DNA of 64,000 nt from Dactylis glomerata (Eukaryota > Streptophyta > Magnoliopsida > Poales > Poaceae), in assembly GCA_007115705.1 (NCBI GenBank), contig QXEO01001030.1, positions 715,353-779,352 of the forward strand. Direction: 5' to 3'. A program made the translations under genes and the position numbers. This document shows positions 10,957 to 22,811 of the stretch, one piece after another. Every line of letters starts with the position of its first letter. The first letter of the stretch is position 1. The notes beneath the pieces are model-generated. The model did no database searches, was not told the DNA's origin, and saw nothing but the letters and a program-made list of their open reading frames with translations.

Positions 10957-11664
10957 GTCCTGTACGGGATTATCGGAAATAATTAGAGGGATTACTAGAA
11001 TTGTTACGGTGGGATCGGACACGGGATAACTGGAAAGTCCCATCCCACTTGAAATCTTAATTACCTAGCCCCACCACATACTGGAGTATTATACTGTCAC
11101 CGCACACACTCCAAACATTTGGGGGCAAGAAATACGTACTTAGCAAAACCCCGAAAATATTGACAACCGAGCACTCAATCACGCACATGTCCACGTCACG
11201 ATAAAACAAATTAAACAAATCTAAGTATTCTCACACGTGGACTGACTTTGCTGTACATGTACGCATCGGCGTGGACGCAGGGAAAATAATTCACGCCGGC
11301 CAGCCGGCCAGATCCACAGCCACAAGTATACACTGCGTCGTACGAATTGTGTGACTGCCATGCTTACACGGCCAATGCTTGCTGGTCGGCAACTCTGAAT
11401 CTCTGGCTAACCATGCACGCAGTCACTAGCTAGACTTCCGAGTGATGGTTAATAAGTCAAAAACGTGCAGCTACGCAGATTTGTGCATCCGAAACGTGCA
11501 GCACGACTGGCGTTCATCGTCGCCTTACGAGCAATGACGTGGCAACCCGTGGCACAGCTACGAATCATACGTAGGCAGCCCGTGCGCACGATTTGTGCTT
11601 TTCTATGGGTTGGTGAGGTGTGCCCCTAGGCTTTGCAACACGAGACCAGATTTCACGTTGGTCT

Positions 11665-11862
11665 TGTTAGAAATAGGTTAGCGTAGGGTCCAAGTTAGCT
11701 TAATAACTAAGCTAACCATCGGCAGTTACTTTTGTCCATACGCTGTAATCCCAAAGGGATGCTTTGTAAACCGCCTTATAGGCGTCTGTTGGGTTGGTAT
11801 ATATACCCCCAACAATCATCAATAAAAGATACTTGATTCTCTCCATACTTTTACCCTAAACA
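11665..11862 (+). repeat. 5' LTR of the Copia element (198 bp)
   Basis: Begins TGTTAGAAATAGG, contains the TATA-like GGTATATATACCCC, a polyadenylation-like CAATAAAAGATAC, and ends CCTAAACA. Confidence 0.95.
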
Positions 11863-11949
11863 CGTTATCGGCACTTTTCTCTTCCTAAGAGCAAACAGGC
11901 CACAAAACAAAGAACGCAGAACAAGCGGCGGCCAGACATCGTCCTGCAT

Positions 11950-12480
11950 CCTCGCAGCGCGGCAGCACAGTTACCAGCCCCTTACCTTTCACCGGGACGG
12001 TTCCCCGACGATACTCTTCTGTATGTCGACGGCGATGTCGCTCCACGCCCAGCGCGCGGTGCGGCCGCCCATCCTCCCGGCGACGGTGACGCACGCAGAC
12101 CCGGCTCCATGCCCAGCGTGCGGTGCGCCCGCCCGTCCTCCCGGCGACACACGAAAACACGGCCCTCGGCCTGTCTCCCTCCGTCGCAAGGCGACGCCCG
12201 GCGTTGCTCCTCTCGACACGCGCGACGGCGCCGAGGCACCCCGGCACGCGGGCACCCGAGCATGCGGCTCCCAGCGGCGCTGCCGTTGCCTACGACCGTC
12301 CTCCACGCTTCATCCCGGGCGCTGCTCCTCCGAGCACGTCGCTGCGGCCCTCCTCGGTCCGCGTCTGGCGCGGCTATTGGTGGCGACCCCAGCGCGGAGA
12401 ACCTCTCCGGCAGTCGACGGCGGCAGCCGTGGCCCAAGACCCGCGCACGACGCGGCTTTACAACAACGGACTTCCTAGTT
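11950..12480 (+). other. GC-rich 5' leader of the Copia element
   Basis: This stretch is very rich in CpG and encodes only Pro/Arg/Ala-rich shadow frames on both strands. It contrasts sharply with the AT-rich remaining 5.9 kb of the element. It sits where a 5' untranslated leader or early gag would be. It could be acquired host sequence. I see no recognisable protein. Confidence 0.45.
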
Positions 12481-14878
12481 CCTATCTATACAGGAATCGA
12501 CTGTTTTCTCTAAACCAGCATAGCATAGGAAGACGATGGGGAAATCTTATCTCTTCGGCTATTTTAAGTCTGACCCTCTTACTTCACAGTATTAGTGCTT
12601 GCCTTTCACCGTTTGACATTTAGGCTGAAGCATACTATGCACTTTAGCCAACGGCTTGTCTATATTTGCACTGCATGCAGTTTCTAGAATTTATCGATTT
12701 CTCTCTCTCAAATTTTTGTATAGATCCTCAGATCTAGTTTATATAACCATCGGTTATACTCTAAATTGACATTATGAGACCTCTAGATCTTCGCATACAA
12801 CATTCTAGAACATATTTTCTAGAATTTGCTGCATGTGTTAAATATAATGCCTCTAGCATTCTCTATAACATGCGTTTTGGTAAAACAACCTTCTTTTGCA
12901 ATTGAAATCTAATTTTCTTGCAAAATTCTCACTTAAACATATGAGGTAAAATCGACAATGACATAAAGATTCTAGACCTTCTGTCTAGTATAATATACAA
13001 ATATGTAATATGAAATGTTATTAATATATTTGCCTTTAGCATTTTATAACATTAAATTTGGTACAACAATTTAATTTTGCACTTGAAATTTAATTTTCTT
13101 GCAAAATTTCTCATTAGTAAAATATGAGATAAAGATATATGTGACTATCTCGAATATTATTCGTGAAACACAAGGTGATGGCATCTACTGCATGAAATGC
13201 AGATTATCCATTACTATGAGGCGTACTTATTTGTCATTACGATAATAAGATTACCTAAGTGCTCTTCCGAATAAGTTAATGTCAAAGTATAACACAAGGT
13301 AATAGGATAAGGCGTCTACTGACACACGTCAGACTATGCTTCCTACTACTGAGAGATGTACTCCACAAATATGGAGATTATCTACAATGTGTTAACTTGA
13401 AATTCGAAGATCTACACATATATGACTTATAAGCATCCGCTTAAATTCCAAATGTTCCTCTAGAACATGCTTATTGTTTACCAAAGTAAATTTTACTCTC
13501 AAGTAGTAAAAATAACCAATGCATGATTATTTCATGCTTCTATTATACATTGGTAAGATGTGAGATCTATAATCAATGGATATTATTGAAATATCTATCA
13601 AGACAATCCACGATAAATAGATATTTCTCATAAACTAGTAAAAGTTCTACATCAAATGATGATAATTATATTCATCATGAATAACCAATGTGAAATATAT
13701 ATCTATATTTTGGCACTAAATGTAAGATAACCCATCACTTTGGGAATGAAGTCCAAATAACTGATAGAAATATCATTTAATGTATCAATATTAAATGTCT
13801 ATCCTATGGTCATTAAGGAATCACCTTGACCATTAGTATATGCTCATTCAAAGCATATTTCATCAATTCAAATTTACTATTATAGTAAATGAGTTGCATG
13901 ACAATCTCATACAGGACATGGCTATCATTCCCATTAGTGGAAATTGTTGAACTCACATTACATGAGAGAAATTGATTAAATATCGATTTTCCTATAAATC
14001 TCCATCAAGGAGATATATGATGCATAAATGTAATGGTAATAGTTTCTCAAACACTTTTGAGGACTTCTACTACATTGCGGGTTTTTTTTCCCTCTTTCTG
14101 TTGTTTATATAATCAACTCAAAGTTGATATTTTCTGATTAGAAAAATGTTATAAAGATTTGATCAAAACCGCTAATGTACTTTACATCGTCCTTTGATAA
14201 TAATGCATCAGCATTATTATATTTATTTCAGGCTAAAACTATATGATAACTTCTTGTGAAGAATCATTAAATACACCCTACGGTGATATACAATTACCTG
14301 AAATTCATACTAGTAGTCAATGAACTACAAATCTCCTTCGTTCAAAATGAACCATGAGAAATTAATGTAAAGTTGAGGTAACATGACAAACAGAAACAAA
14401 GTGAACCTTATTAAAAGGGATAAGCTAACTATCAAGTTTATCAAATATGTTATTGTATGAATCATCATACATATGCATTTCCAAATTCCCAAATCATTGG
14501 TTAGGTTAAGCCATAAATGCATCAATTAATATGAGTTCAATGGGATAACTTCGAAGCTCACTTCGATAAGCACCAGAATATAATATGGTTGCTGATTGTA
14601 CTTATAATCTTCATCAGAATGAGAGCGTAAGTATAATCTGGTAGGAGATACACTCCTTCGCAATAATAATTTGATTGAGGAATAAAATTTTCAAGACATT
14701 TCGATGACCTTGTTTAGTCTCATAATTATCCCATTATGTCACTTGGCCTATAAATATACTACTTTATGTGGTATATTGTCCAATAATATCATGTTCTTTA
14801 GACATGACAATTTAATGTATGAACCAAATTCATACTAATTTTGTTGCGTACAACGTAATTAATCAGAATGTTGATAAA

Positions 14879-17290
14879 TTTAACATTTGGCATAATCGCC
14901 TTAGTCACCCCATCATAGGGCTGATACAAAAAGTTATCAACAATCTTGTTGGTCACAACTTAAAAGTTGCAAAATTCTCAAGTCTTCAAATTTTATGTGC
15001 ACCACATGTGCCATGAGAAAATTATTTATTTTTAAGGCTCTCTCACCTTAAAATTAGAAATGAGCCACTCAAATTCTTGAATGTACACAAGAAGATAACG
15101 GTGGACTATTCAACCATTATATGGGTCATATAAGAACATGGTATCCATAGGCGCATCCTATAGATGGCCTTACGAGGTTCTCTAATCTCCTCAAACCCAT
15201 GATCTTACTAAATTAATTTCTCAATTATCAAATTAGAGCAAATTATCCTAAGACATGGATTAAGGCCATGTGGATGTCATCTTAATGATCATTTAGGATT
15301 TTACTAAGTACCTCATGTACAGACCCAAAATGGTGCAACTAAACTCTTTATCAAAAGAGTAACTAATTAAATGACCATATCAAGAAAATTAAATTACACC
15401 AACCTCTTGTTGGAGACATGCGTCTTTACATGGTGCAAATCTAATAAAGATCATAATAACTGCATATCATACTGCTTCCCCTTGCAGTAAGTACGTGGAT
15501 ATCAGAAAAGTATTTCCTATCTGCGATAATTTAGTCATATACTGATATCACCACCCCAACGTACATCATGGGCTCTCACATCAAATTGGGATCTATGTGA
15601 GAAATAACTAAGGTATTATCCGTCAAATACTTGACCCTAACAAGGGAGTTATTGATAGTCCGTACGTTGATTGCATTTGCAATAAGGACATTTTTGGTAT
15701 TAGAGGGAGATTAGTACCACAAAGAATGCCGATAAATAAAGTAAAAATGTCATAGACATTCAGTCCTCATATTCACGTACTTAAAAAAAATGAACATGAA
15801 GTTCAATCATAAATTTGCAACACATTGCAAATCTGCCGCATACATTTACAGAGAATAAAGATGTCACTACATCATATTATTCATGCAACCAATATGCTAC
15901 ATGAGTGAAGGTACCTAATTCAACCACTCTTCTCCCCAAATGAGAGCAAAAGGGGGAGAAATCTTATCACATGGGATTTAAATTCTCATATGCTTTCGCG
16001 GATAAAGAGGAAATGATATCCTCAAACTGTAAATGTAATTCAACCTCAAGTTGAATAACACAAAATGAATGCTCATCATCCAAGCCAACACAAATGTGCA
16101 CACAATTTTAAGTGTTGGACATCGAAGCACGTTGACTCCATTGTTATGGGAAATCATGAGGAGTTAAATGACGTAAATGATATTTCCACAAATCCATTGA
16201 TTCAACAGAATCATTTAACATAAAAGCCTACATTTGTCGACATATATTTATTCTTAAAATTGCTAAAACCTTTAGGGCCCTGAACCAAAGTCCATGGCAG
16301 AGTGCCTCATGCACTCGTATATTGGTTCAACTAGAAGGAAGCAATTAAATAAGAATAGCACTCGCTCAACAAAAGAGAGGTATCTACCTTAGTAATACCT
16401 ACTCCTCATCAGGATTTTTCCTCTGAAAGATCAATAACTTTTTGTTAATAATGAAAACAATGAGGTGGTGAAAAAGCGAGGCTTGTAGCACAAGGGTTCA
16501 CGCAGAGACCCAACATCAATTATGATGCAACATACCCTCTTGGTATATGTGGATTATGTTTCGATATTACTATTATTGGCAGTTACAAATAAACTATTCA
16601 TGCAGTTGATGAATCCATACACATATGGATCACTCATTTTGGATACCAATATTAAAGTCCCTTCAGGGCTTTAAAAAAAAATCGCAACTTGTATTTTTGT
16701 AAATCTTCAAAAGTCACTCTATGACTTGAAGAGATGGTCAGAAAAATTATATGGTACAACTGACCAAGAGAAATCCTTCTTCAAATGGATTACTCAAATA
16801 ATGATGATTGCTTACATATAGTCATAAACAAAATCTCTAATTGGATTATACATGACCTTTGTACATGTAGATGACTTTATCATCGAATTATGTACATGAA
16901 AGGTGCTTACAATCATCTTATGACGGAAATTTGTATTAAACCAACTACCAATCGGGTTCACAACTTAAGTATATCCCCTCGGGAATACATGTATTTCAGT
17001 CTTCATGTATCCATAAAATGTGGTAGAAAGTAAATATGGATAAACCATATCAACACATATGGTCATGCTATCCCTATCAAGGTACAAACCATTCATTAAT
17101 GGTATCAATGATGAAGTTGGGACCTGTAGTTCCATACCTCACAAAATACATCATATGTGACAATATTTTTGTTGTCAGTTTACTAAAGTGCAAAAGCCAA
17201 CCAAACATTGGGTGAAGTAATATCCTTTGGTATCTTCAAGGCACTAAATATCTTGATTAATTCCTTCAGGAACATCAAGGTTTGACCATC
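14879..17290 (+). pseudogene. Relic of Copia pol (gag-pre-integrase, integrase, reverse transcriptase, RNase H)
   Basis: Fragments occur in the canonical Copia order, in shifting frames and with many stops. NIWHNRLSHP at about 14880 matches the pre-integrase zinc-binding region. TSCWRHASLHGANL at about 15405 and PPQRTSWA near 15555 match integrase and its downstream region. FTQRPNINYDATY at about 16498 matches the start of the reverse transcriptase domain. LQKSLYDLKRW lies near 16705. HVDDF (about 16870) stands where the YVDD catalytic box is expected, with His for Tyr. ILWYLQGTKYL (about 17225) matches the RNase H side. No product can be made. Confidence 0.8.
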
Positions 17291-17819
17291 ATGTGATATA
17301 CATATATTGGCTATAATCAATTGATCCCAATAAATGCCATATCATGGACTGAACTCACTAGAAGATCCTTCTCAAGGATATCTTCATAATAGACTCTATA
17401 GTCTACCCTCATTAATCATTCTGGAATAATTAATTTACTTTGAAACATCAGTTTATATGGCTTCATAGAATGATTAACCACATTCATAATGATGTGGTTA
17501 GGATTCAATAGAATCACCTACCATATCTATCAAGATAATGCACACTTGTATTACTCAAATGCATGTAGGTTATATAGAGAACAATATTGCAGAGCAAACT
17601 GCTAGTAAAATAGTATTTCCCAAAGTGGGCATATTGTTTTTTGCAAATAAATCTTGTGAGAATCTAACAGATTAATTCACAATGTCTTTAATTACCATAT
17701 TTTGTTTTCCATGACTATGTCGTGGAATTGGTATAAGACAACTTTGATATTTGCACAATTCAGGGGGAGTAGACTCCCTAATTATAACCTGTTGATGATC
17801 TTCAGATCATATATATTGT

Positions 17820-18290
17820 ACTCTTTTTCCTTTGATGAGTTTTTCCTAATAATTTCTCATAGAGGTTTTTAATGAGACAATATAAATACAAGTGTTTAGA
17901 TATGCCATATTGCTTTCTCCTTATATTTTTCCCATTGGGTTTTAAAGGAGTTTTCAGTGGCACATCATATTGCACTCTTTGCAATATTTACATATGATAT
18001 ATGTCATACCTCCTATTTTTCCCCATCAGGGTTTTTAGAAGGAAGTACACATGGCATATATGTTATTCTCTAAACTCACTATTGAGGTTTTTCCTTTTCA
18101 AGGTTTTTCTCATGTGAGTTGTCAAGGAGATAACAATCACTATATGTTGTATCATTTTCTCCTTCTTTTTCCCACTGGATTTTAAGGAGTTTTAGCAACA
18201 TATAAAATACTATGCTCCTCATATTTTTCCCATAGGGTTTTTGGAGGAGTATTTCGAGATTCTCAAGATCATACAAAGACATTCCAGCAC
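17820..18290 (+). repeat. Degenerate repeats between pol relic and 3' LTR of the Copia element
   Basis: About five spaced copies of a motif like TTTTTCCCATAGGGTTTT followed by GGAGGAGT or similar occur near 17823, 17927, 18014, 18090, 18165 and 18223. Similar TTTTTCCC...GGGTTTT iterations are common just upstream of the polypurine tract in plant Copia elements. Confidence 0.65.
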
Positions 18291-18354
18291 TCTACTATAT
18301 GAAGAATTTTCAAGATGGTGAATTCTACAAAGGACAGCGTTGTCCAAGGGGGAG

Positions 18355-18552
18355 TGTTAGAAATAGGTTAGCGTAGGGTCCAAGTTAGCTTAATAACTAA
18401 GCTAACCATCGGCAGTTACTTTTGTCCATACGCTGTAATCCCGAAGGGATGCTTTGTAAACCGCCTTATAGGCGTCTGTTGGGTTGGTATATATACCCCC
18501 AACAATCATCAATAAAAGATACTTGATTCTCTCCATACTTTTACCCTAAACA
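18355..18552 (+). repeat. 3' LTR of the Copia element (198 bp)
   Basis: Differs from the 5' LTR by one substitution (by eye). It is followed directly by the TSD GGTCT and then by block I sequence collinear with copies A and C. Confidence 0.95.
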
Positions 18553-19013
18553 GGTCTCACCATATCGAAGCAACGATCTCGAGCAACCAATTCTCACGTC
18601 CTGTCGAATTCGAGGTGTACTGTACACAGTTGGCTGTTTCGTTGGAGAGGGATACGTGTCCATTTTGAACCGTACACGCCGACAGCAACGTCTCACACCT
18701 TCCCCCTCCCTTCTCTGGACCAGACAATGCCATGGTCGCGGAATGCTCGTCGTTAGTTAAGCTTACGCCAAGTGAGGAATTAAGCTCGTCGCAGCTGAGA
18801 TCTTGGCTCAACATGAATGGGATCAGTTGACAGCAACGTTACTTTGCGTCTTTGCCAATGCTTCCAAACTAGAGACGTGGGCTTGATTGGTAGGTTGAAG
18901 CCTTGAAGGAGCAATAAAAAAAAATTGCTGCTAGAGAAAAGGGTTTATGAAAATGCGGCTTGGCGCACAAAGTACAGCCAGAAATAGTTGCCAAAACAGG
19001 TTTAGTAACTCGA

Positions 19014-19627
19014 AGTTTTTTATTCCCGAATAGGACTCTCGCATTAAAAGATACAACGAACATTATAAAGCACCTCAAGAAAAATGAAAATTACAACAAG
19101 ATCCTTGAGAAGTCCTTCATCTTCAACCTCCAGTGTCGACGGTGCGCCGTCGCTGCCGCTCCTCCCTGAATCGGCCTCACGTTGTTGGTTGCGCATGGTA
19201 AGTCGCCGAATGGGTCAAGAAGACCACATCCATCCCAGAGACGAAGAAGAAGGAAGAACTGACAATGAAGCTCTTTGAGGATCTGAAGATCCCCACAACC
19301 AAACGAAATCCTCAAAGACCACACCACTCCCACAAGCCTCTCGACGTTGCCTCCGAGATGGGGTTGAAACCGGGAAGACCTTATTGCATGAGGCGCCGCC
19401 ATCACCACCTAAACGCCACCTCTACAAACCTTATGTTAACCCTAAAAATGGTGAACGAAGCCCTCAAACAGAAGACGGAGCCCTCCCATCGATGAGGGCC
19501 GAGATCCACCGCGCCTCCATGGCTCAAAAGCCATAGAGACGAGGCGATCTGCGGTGGTGCCGGCGGGAGGCAGGACCGCAGGAGGAGATCCAATCGCTGG
19601 TGTCGCCTGTCTCTGGCGTAACGTTTC
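19014..19627 (-). mobile_element. Non-LTR retroposon or 5'-truncated LINE, minus strand (about 614 bp)
   Basis: The insert is absent from block I copy A and is flanked by a 12-bp near-perfect repeat TTAGTAACTYGA (19002-19013 and 19628-19639). On the minus strand it ends with a short A-run (plus-strand TTTTTT at 19016-19021), as expected of target-primed insertion. The minus strand has a GC-rich 5' part and an AT-rich 3' part resembling a 3' untranslated region. No reverse-transcriptase motif is left, so it is either a 5'-truncated LINE or a processed RNA copy. Confidence 0.65.
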
Positions 19628-20999
19628 TTAGTAACTTGAGTTTACGACATGTAACTGTAACACCGCGCTAAACTATGCACCAATGCCACCATAGTCGTAA
19701 CCATAAAACTAGGATTATTTTAGGATGCATGGGATTACATATCAATGCATGTAGTATGGTTTGATCGGATGGTCCATTTTAATTGGATCGGTTTGGGCCA
19801 GTAGTTAATTTGATAAATTCTGTTAAAAATTTGAGGGATAAAATCATAGTTTTACTTATAAGTGAAACTACGACCTTACACTTTGATCGGAAACTGGGTG
19901 CACGATTTCAACAATGTTAAACCAAAGATGCCTCTGGTATAAAAATATATATATTAGCAGTATATTAGATTTGAACCGTAGAATTAAGCCGATTAGATGA
20001 TCCAGATTGCATTGATATACCTAAAACATCCCATAAACTAAATACATTCACCTACCGGCCAAACTAGGCCATTTTAACCACGGTCCCTAGAAAAGTTGGA
20101 ATAAGTTTCTTTATGCTGTTAGGAGCAAAGGTTAGAATGTATCGATGTCAAGGTAAAACTTCATGGCTAAGCGTTTCATCCGTCCCGACCAGGCGAACTG
20201 AAGGGGACATGCTCTTTGAACTGCAGAATATGGTTGGTTGGCCAACATGAGGTTAAGGACAATAATCCAAGACAAAGATACTCAGCCATAACTTGGATGC
20301 ACATCAGGGCCTCAAAAGTTTCTCAACAAAACATCACGGGCCGGATCCATAAAGCTCACTATGCGTTGTAGGTCTCCAAATGGTTCGAGAGAACAAATTC
20401 AGATTCTTGCTGCTAGCAAATTCTAGAATCACGTAAATTCATTGCTAGCTAGGACAAAGGATTCTTGGTAAACCTAGGTGGCAAAAAAGGAAGCTTTTGT
20501 CTATAAACTCTGCCTAGTAGAAACGTTCTTTCTGTGGGAGAATTATGCGTACAGTAACTCTGGGTATCAATCTTTTTCTCGTAAGGAGTGTTCCCGTGTG
20601 CTCACCATTCACTCACGACTTGCGCAAGCAAAAAGTTTCATCTACCGACTGCAGATTCTCTCCTTAGACACACGTCTTTTCGACATGTAAATCTGACAGT
20701 TAATACATTTTTGGATATATTTTTTTGAAACCAATCTATTATAATTAAGAAGAAGAGAATTGCCCAGTTAATTTATGGAAAACCGGACGAAAACCAACAT
20801 TTTTGGATTTTAATTGCCTTCCGCCCTTCCCCATGTGTCATCACATCCAGATCAGCATCTGTCTGGTTTTTTGAACCTCCGTAGGCCGTACCAGTTTAAT
20901 CTGATTTCTGTTTATTTGTTTGGTGGATTTAAGAAATAAAACCATCTCTCTTTTTTTACATAAGTAATAGTACTATTAAAAATAAAATAAAATCCAAAA

Positions 21000-22400
21000 A
21001 GAAAAGAAAAGGAAAACGTGACTCGATTCTGAATCTCTGAGCACGCACGAGACATACTGCAGGAGGAACCTCGACTCGAACCAGCGCGAGTCTTGACGGC
21101 TGACGAAGAACGCACGTCCCATCCCCGTGCCATCCCGGCGTCGGCGAGAGAGAAATGTTGCGTGCATGGGAGCACGCCGTTCAACGGTCCACCAGAAGAC
21201 CACGAACAGTACAGCCGACGACGCTTCCACCCTGCTGACCCGGTATGGGTATGGCATATACAGTACGTACCAAAGGGAGGAACCTCCGGGGTTCCTCTTT
21301 CCAGTTCCGTCACGCGCGGTGGATGCAGCCTGCAGGGCAGGCCCCCGTGTACTGTAAACCCACTAGAGGGAGGACGCGTGTCCGTTCGCCCTTCTCGAGG
21401 GTGACGAGTCAGTGGTCGCTTGCAGTACCTGTCAGTGCACAGTGAGCGATAGACTCGGAAAGTGATGAGTTTGAACCTCCTCCTCTTCTTCCTTGTGCCG
21501 ATCTTCAGAGGAACAGTACGTGCGATGCTGCGATGGTCGATCCATGGCCGAGCGAACGACGACTCGATCGATGCATGGTAACCTCATCACGGAGGCGCAT
21601 CGATCGATCTCGGAACTTCAGCGCGTGTGACTCTCGATCGGTTTTCCTTTTTCAGAATTCAGTTCAGGGAGACGCGTACGTACGTACAGTACTCTACAGT
21701 CTTCACACGTCCATCGGTCTTCAATGATTTTTCGACGGGCGCCTCGTCCACTGTTTTCGGCAAACACCGCAGCGCCACGCCACCAGCAAGTAGCAGATGA
21801 TCCAACTGTTTGGCTGCTGGTGGCGGCAGTACCGCGGCTCGGCTTGCTGCCTGATTATATTGAGATCATGCGTGATCTGCATGCGTCCATTACTAATGAT
21901 CTTGGCAACTCGATTCCGTGAATCCGTGGTGGTTTTTGCATATCGTATTACTTCTTTGTCACAGCGATTAGCCATATACTTACATAGTTACATGATGATG
22001 AATCCGTGATGCTGATCGATGAGTGCATGACCGTACGTGAATCCTGACGCCACCTTTGATTCATACTAGGATTTACATAGAAATTGTGTAGAATTTGAAT
22101 GCTATGGAAAAAAAATTCTACACACATATTTGATTTATAGGAACATATTCTATAGGAAATAATAATCCTATATAAAAAAGCATTAGGTCGTATCTTATGG
22201 AAAAATTCTTTGCTATAATTAAAGTCACTTTATCTTTCTATAGGATCCAAGTAGCCATAACAATTTAATCATATGGTTTTCCTATCCTATAAATTAAAGA
22301 AGTCATGAATCTGTATATGGCTACGAGAATATCATGCATGCATTATCACTTACTTGATTGGTGTAGGTTAGTTGCATTTGGACCACCGCTAGTAGTAGAA
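21000..22400 (+). repeat. Duplicated non-coding block II, copy B
   Basis: Matches copy A (3190-7560) segment by segment but lacks the MITE and the Harbinger element. It has its own AT-rich insertion of about 230 bp near 22063-22300, probably a further MITE (tccTATAGGA-like ends, TSD not resolved). No gene is visible. Confidence 0.75.
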
Positions 22401-22811
22401 TGACAACAGCTCTGGTTCCTCTCATACCATTAATTATTTCTTTGGCGGGATTGATTTTGTCATCGGATGCAACTTAAGCAGAATTAGAGCCAAATCTTGC
22501 TACCCAGATTTGGTGGACATGGGTGCGCGCCTGCACCCTTTTTTAAAAGATAGAAAATTGATATTTACATGTTTCAGAAAATTTGAAATATTTCACGTAC
22601 TATATATTATCTTTATCTTAATACTTACTCGTACAAATTTTTACGGCAAAAAATGATCATATATGGTCTACACAAAAAAATTAAAAATTAAAATTGCTAG
22701 ACAATACAAATCCAATCATTGTAGTGCTAATTGAATAATTTGTCATTTTCATGTAGGCCACATACAATTGTATTTTTTCTTGAAAACTTGCATGAGTAAG
22801 TGGTAAAGGTA
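22401..22811. other. AT-rich unassigned spacer
   Basis: Between the end of block II copy B and the LINE remnant I see no ORF, repeat boundary or regulatory motif that I can support. The short GC-rich piece ggtgcgcgcctgcaccc near 22530 is a near-palindrome. Confidence 0.3.

Larger units (their letters stand above)
11665..18552 (+). mobile_element. Ty1/Copia-type LTR retrotransposon with decayed coding region (6888 bp)
   Basis: Two 198-bp LTRs (TGTTAG...CTAAACA) bound the element, and the 5-bp TSD GGTCT is present at 11660-11664 and 18553-18557. The putative primer-binding region follows the left LTR (CGTTATCGGCAC, 11863 on). A purine-rich tract CAAGGGGGAG ends at 18354. The LTRs differ at one position by eye (cccAaagg versus cccGaagg). 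The internal region keeps recognisable traces of Copia integrase and reverse transcriptase in the right order but is full of stops and frameshifts, so this is a non-autonomous copy. Confidence 0.92.
11060..20880 (+). repeat. Duplicated non-coding block I, copy B (most complete)
   Basis: Collinear with copies A and C. It is interrupted by a Copia element (11665-18552) and a poly(A) retroposon (19014-19627). About 190 bp present in copies A and C (after ctacgcagatttgtg) is deleted here. Its right third, 20040-20880, matches 58435-59210 in copy C. Apart from the two insertions it holds no recognisable gene. Confidence 0.85.

Noticed and set aside
12023..12623. Overlapping GC-rich ORFs (up to 166 codons) in the Copia leader
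   Set aside because: All frames on both strands are Arg/Pro/Ala-rich and show no domain or codon pattern; open only because of composition.
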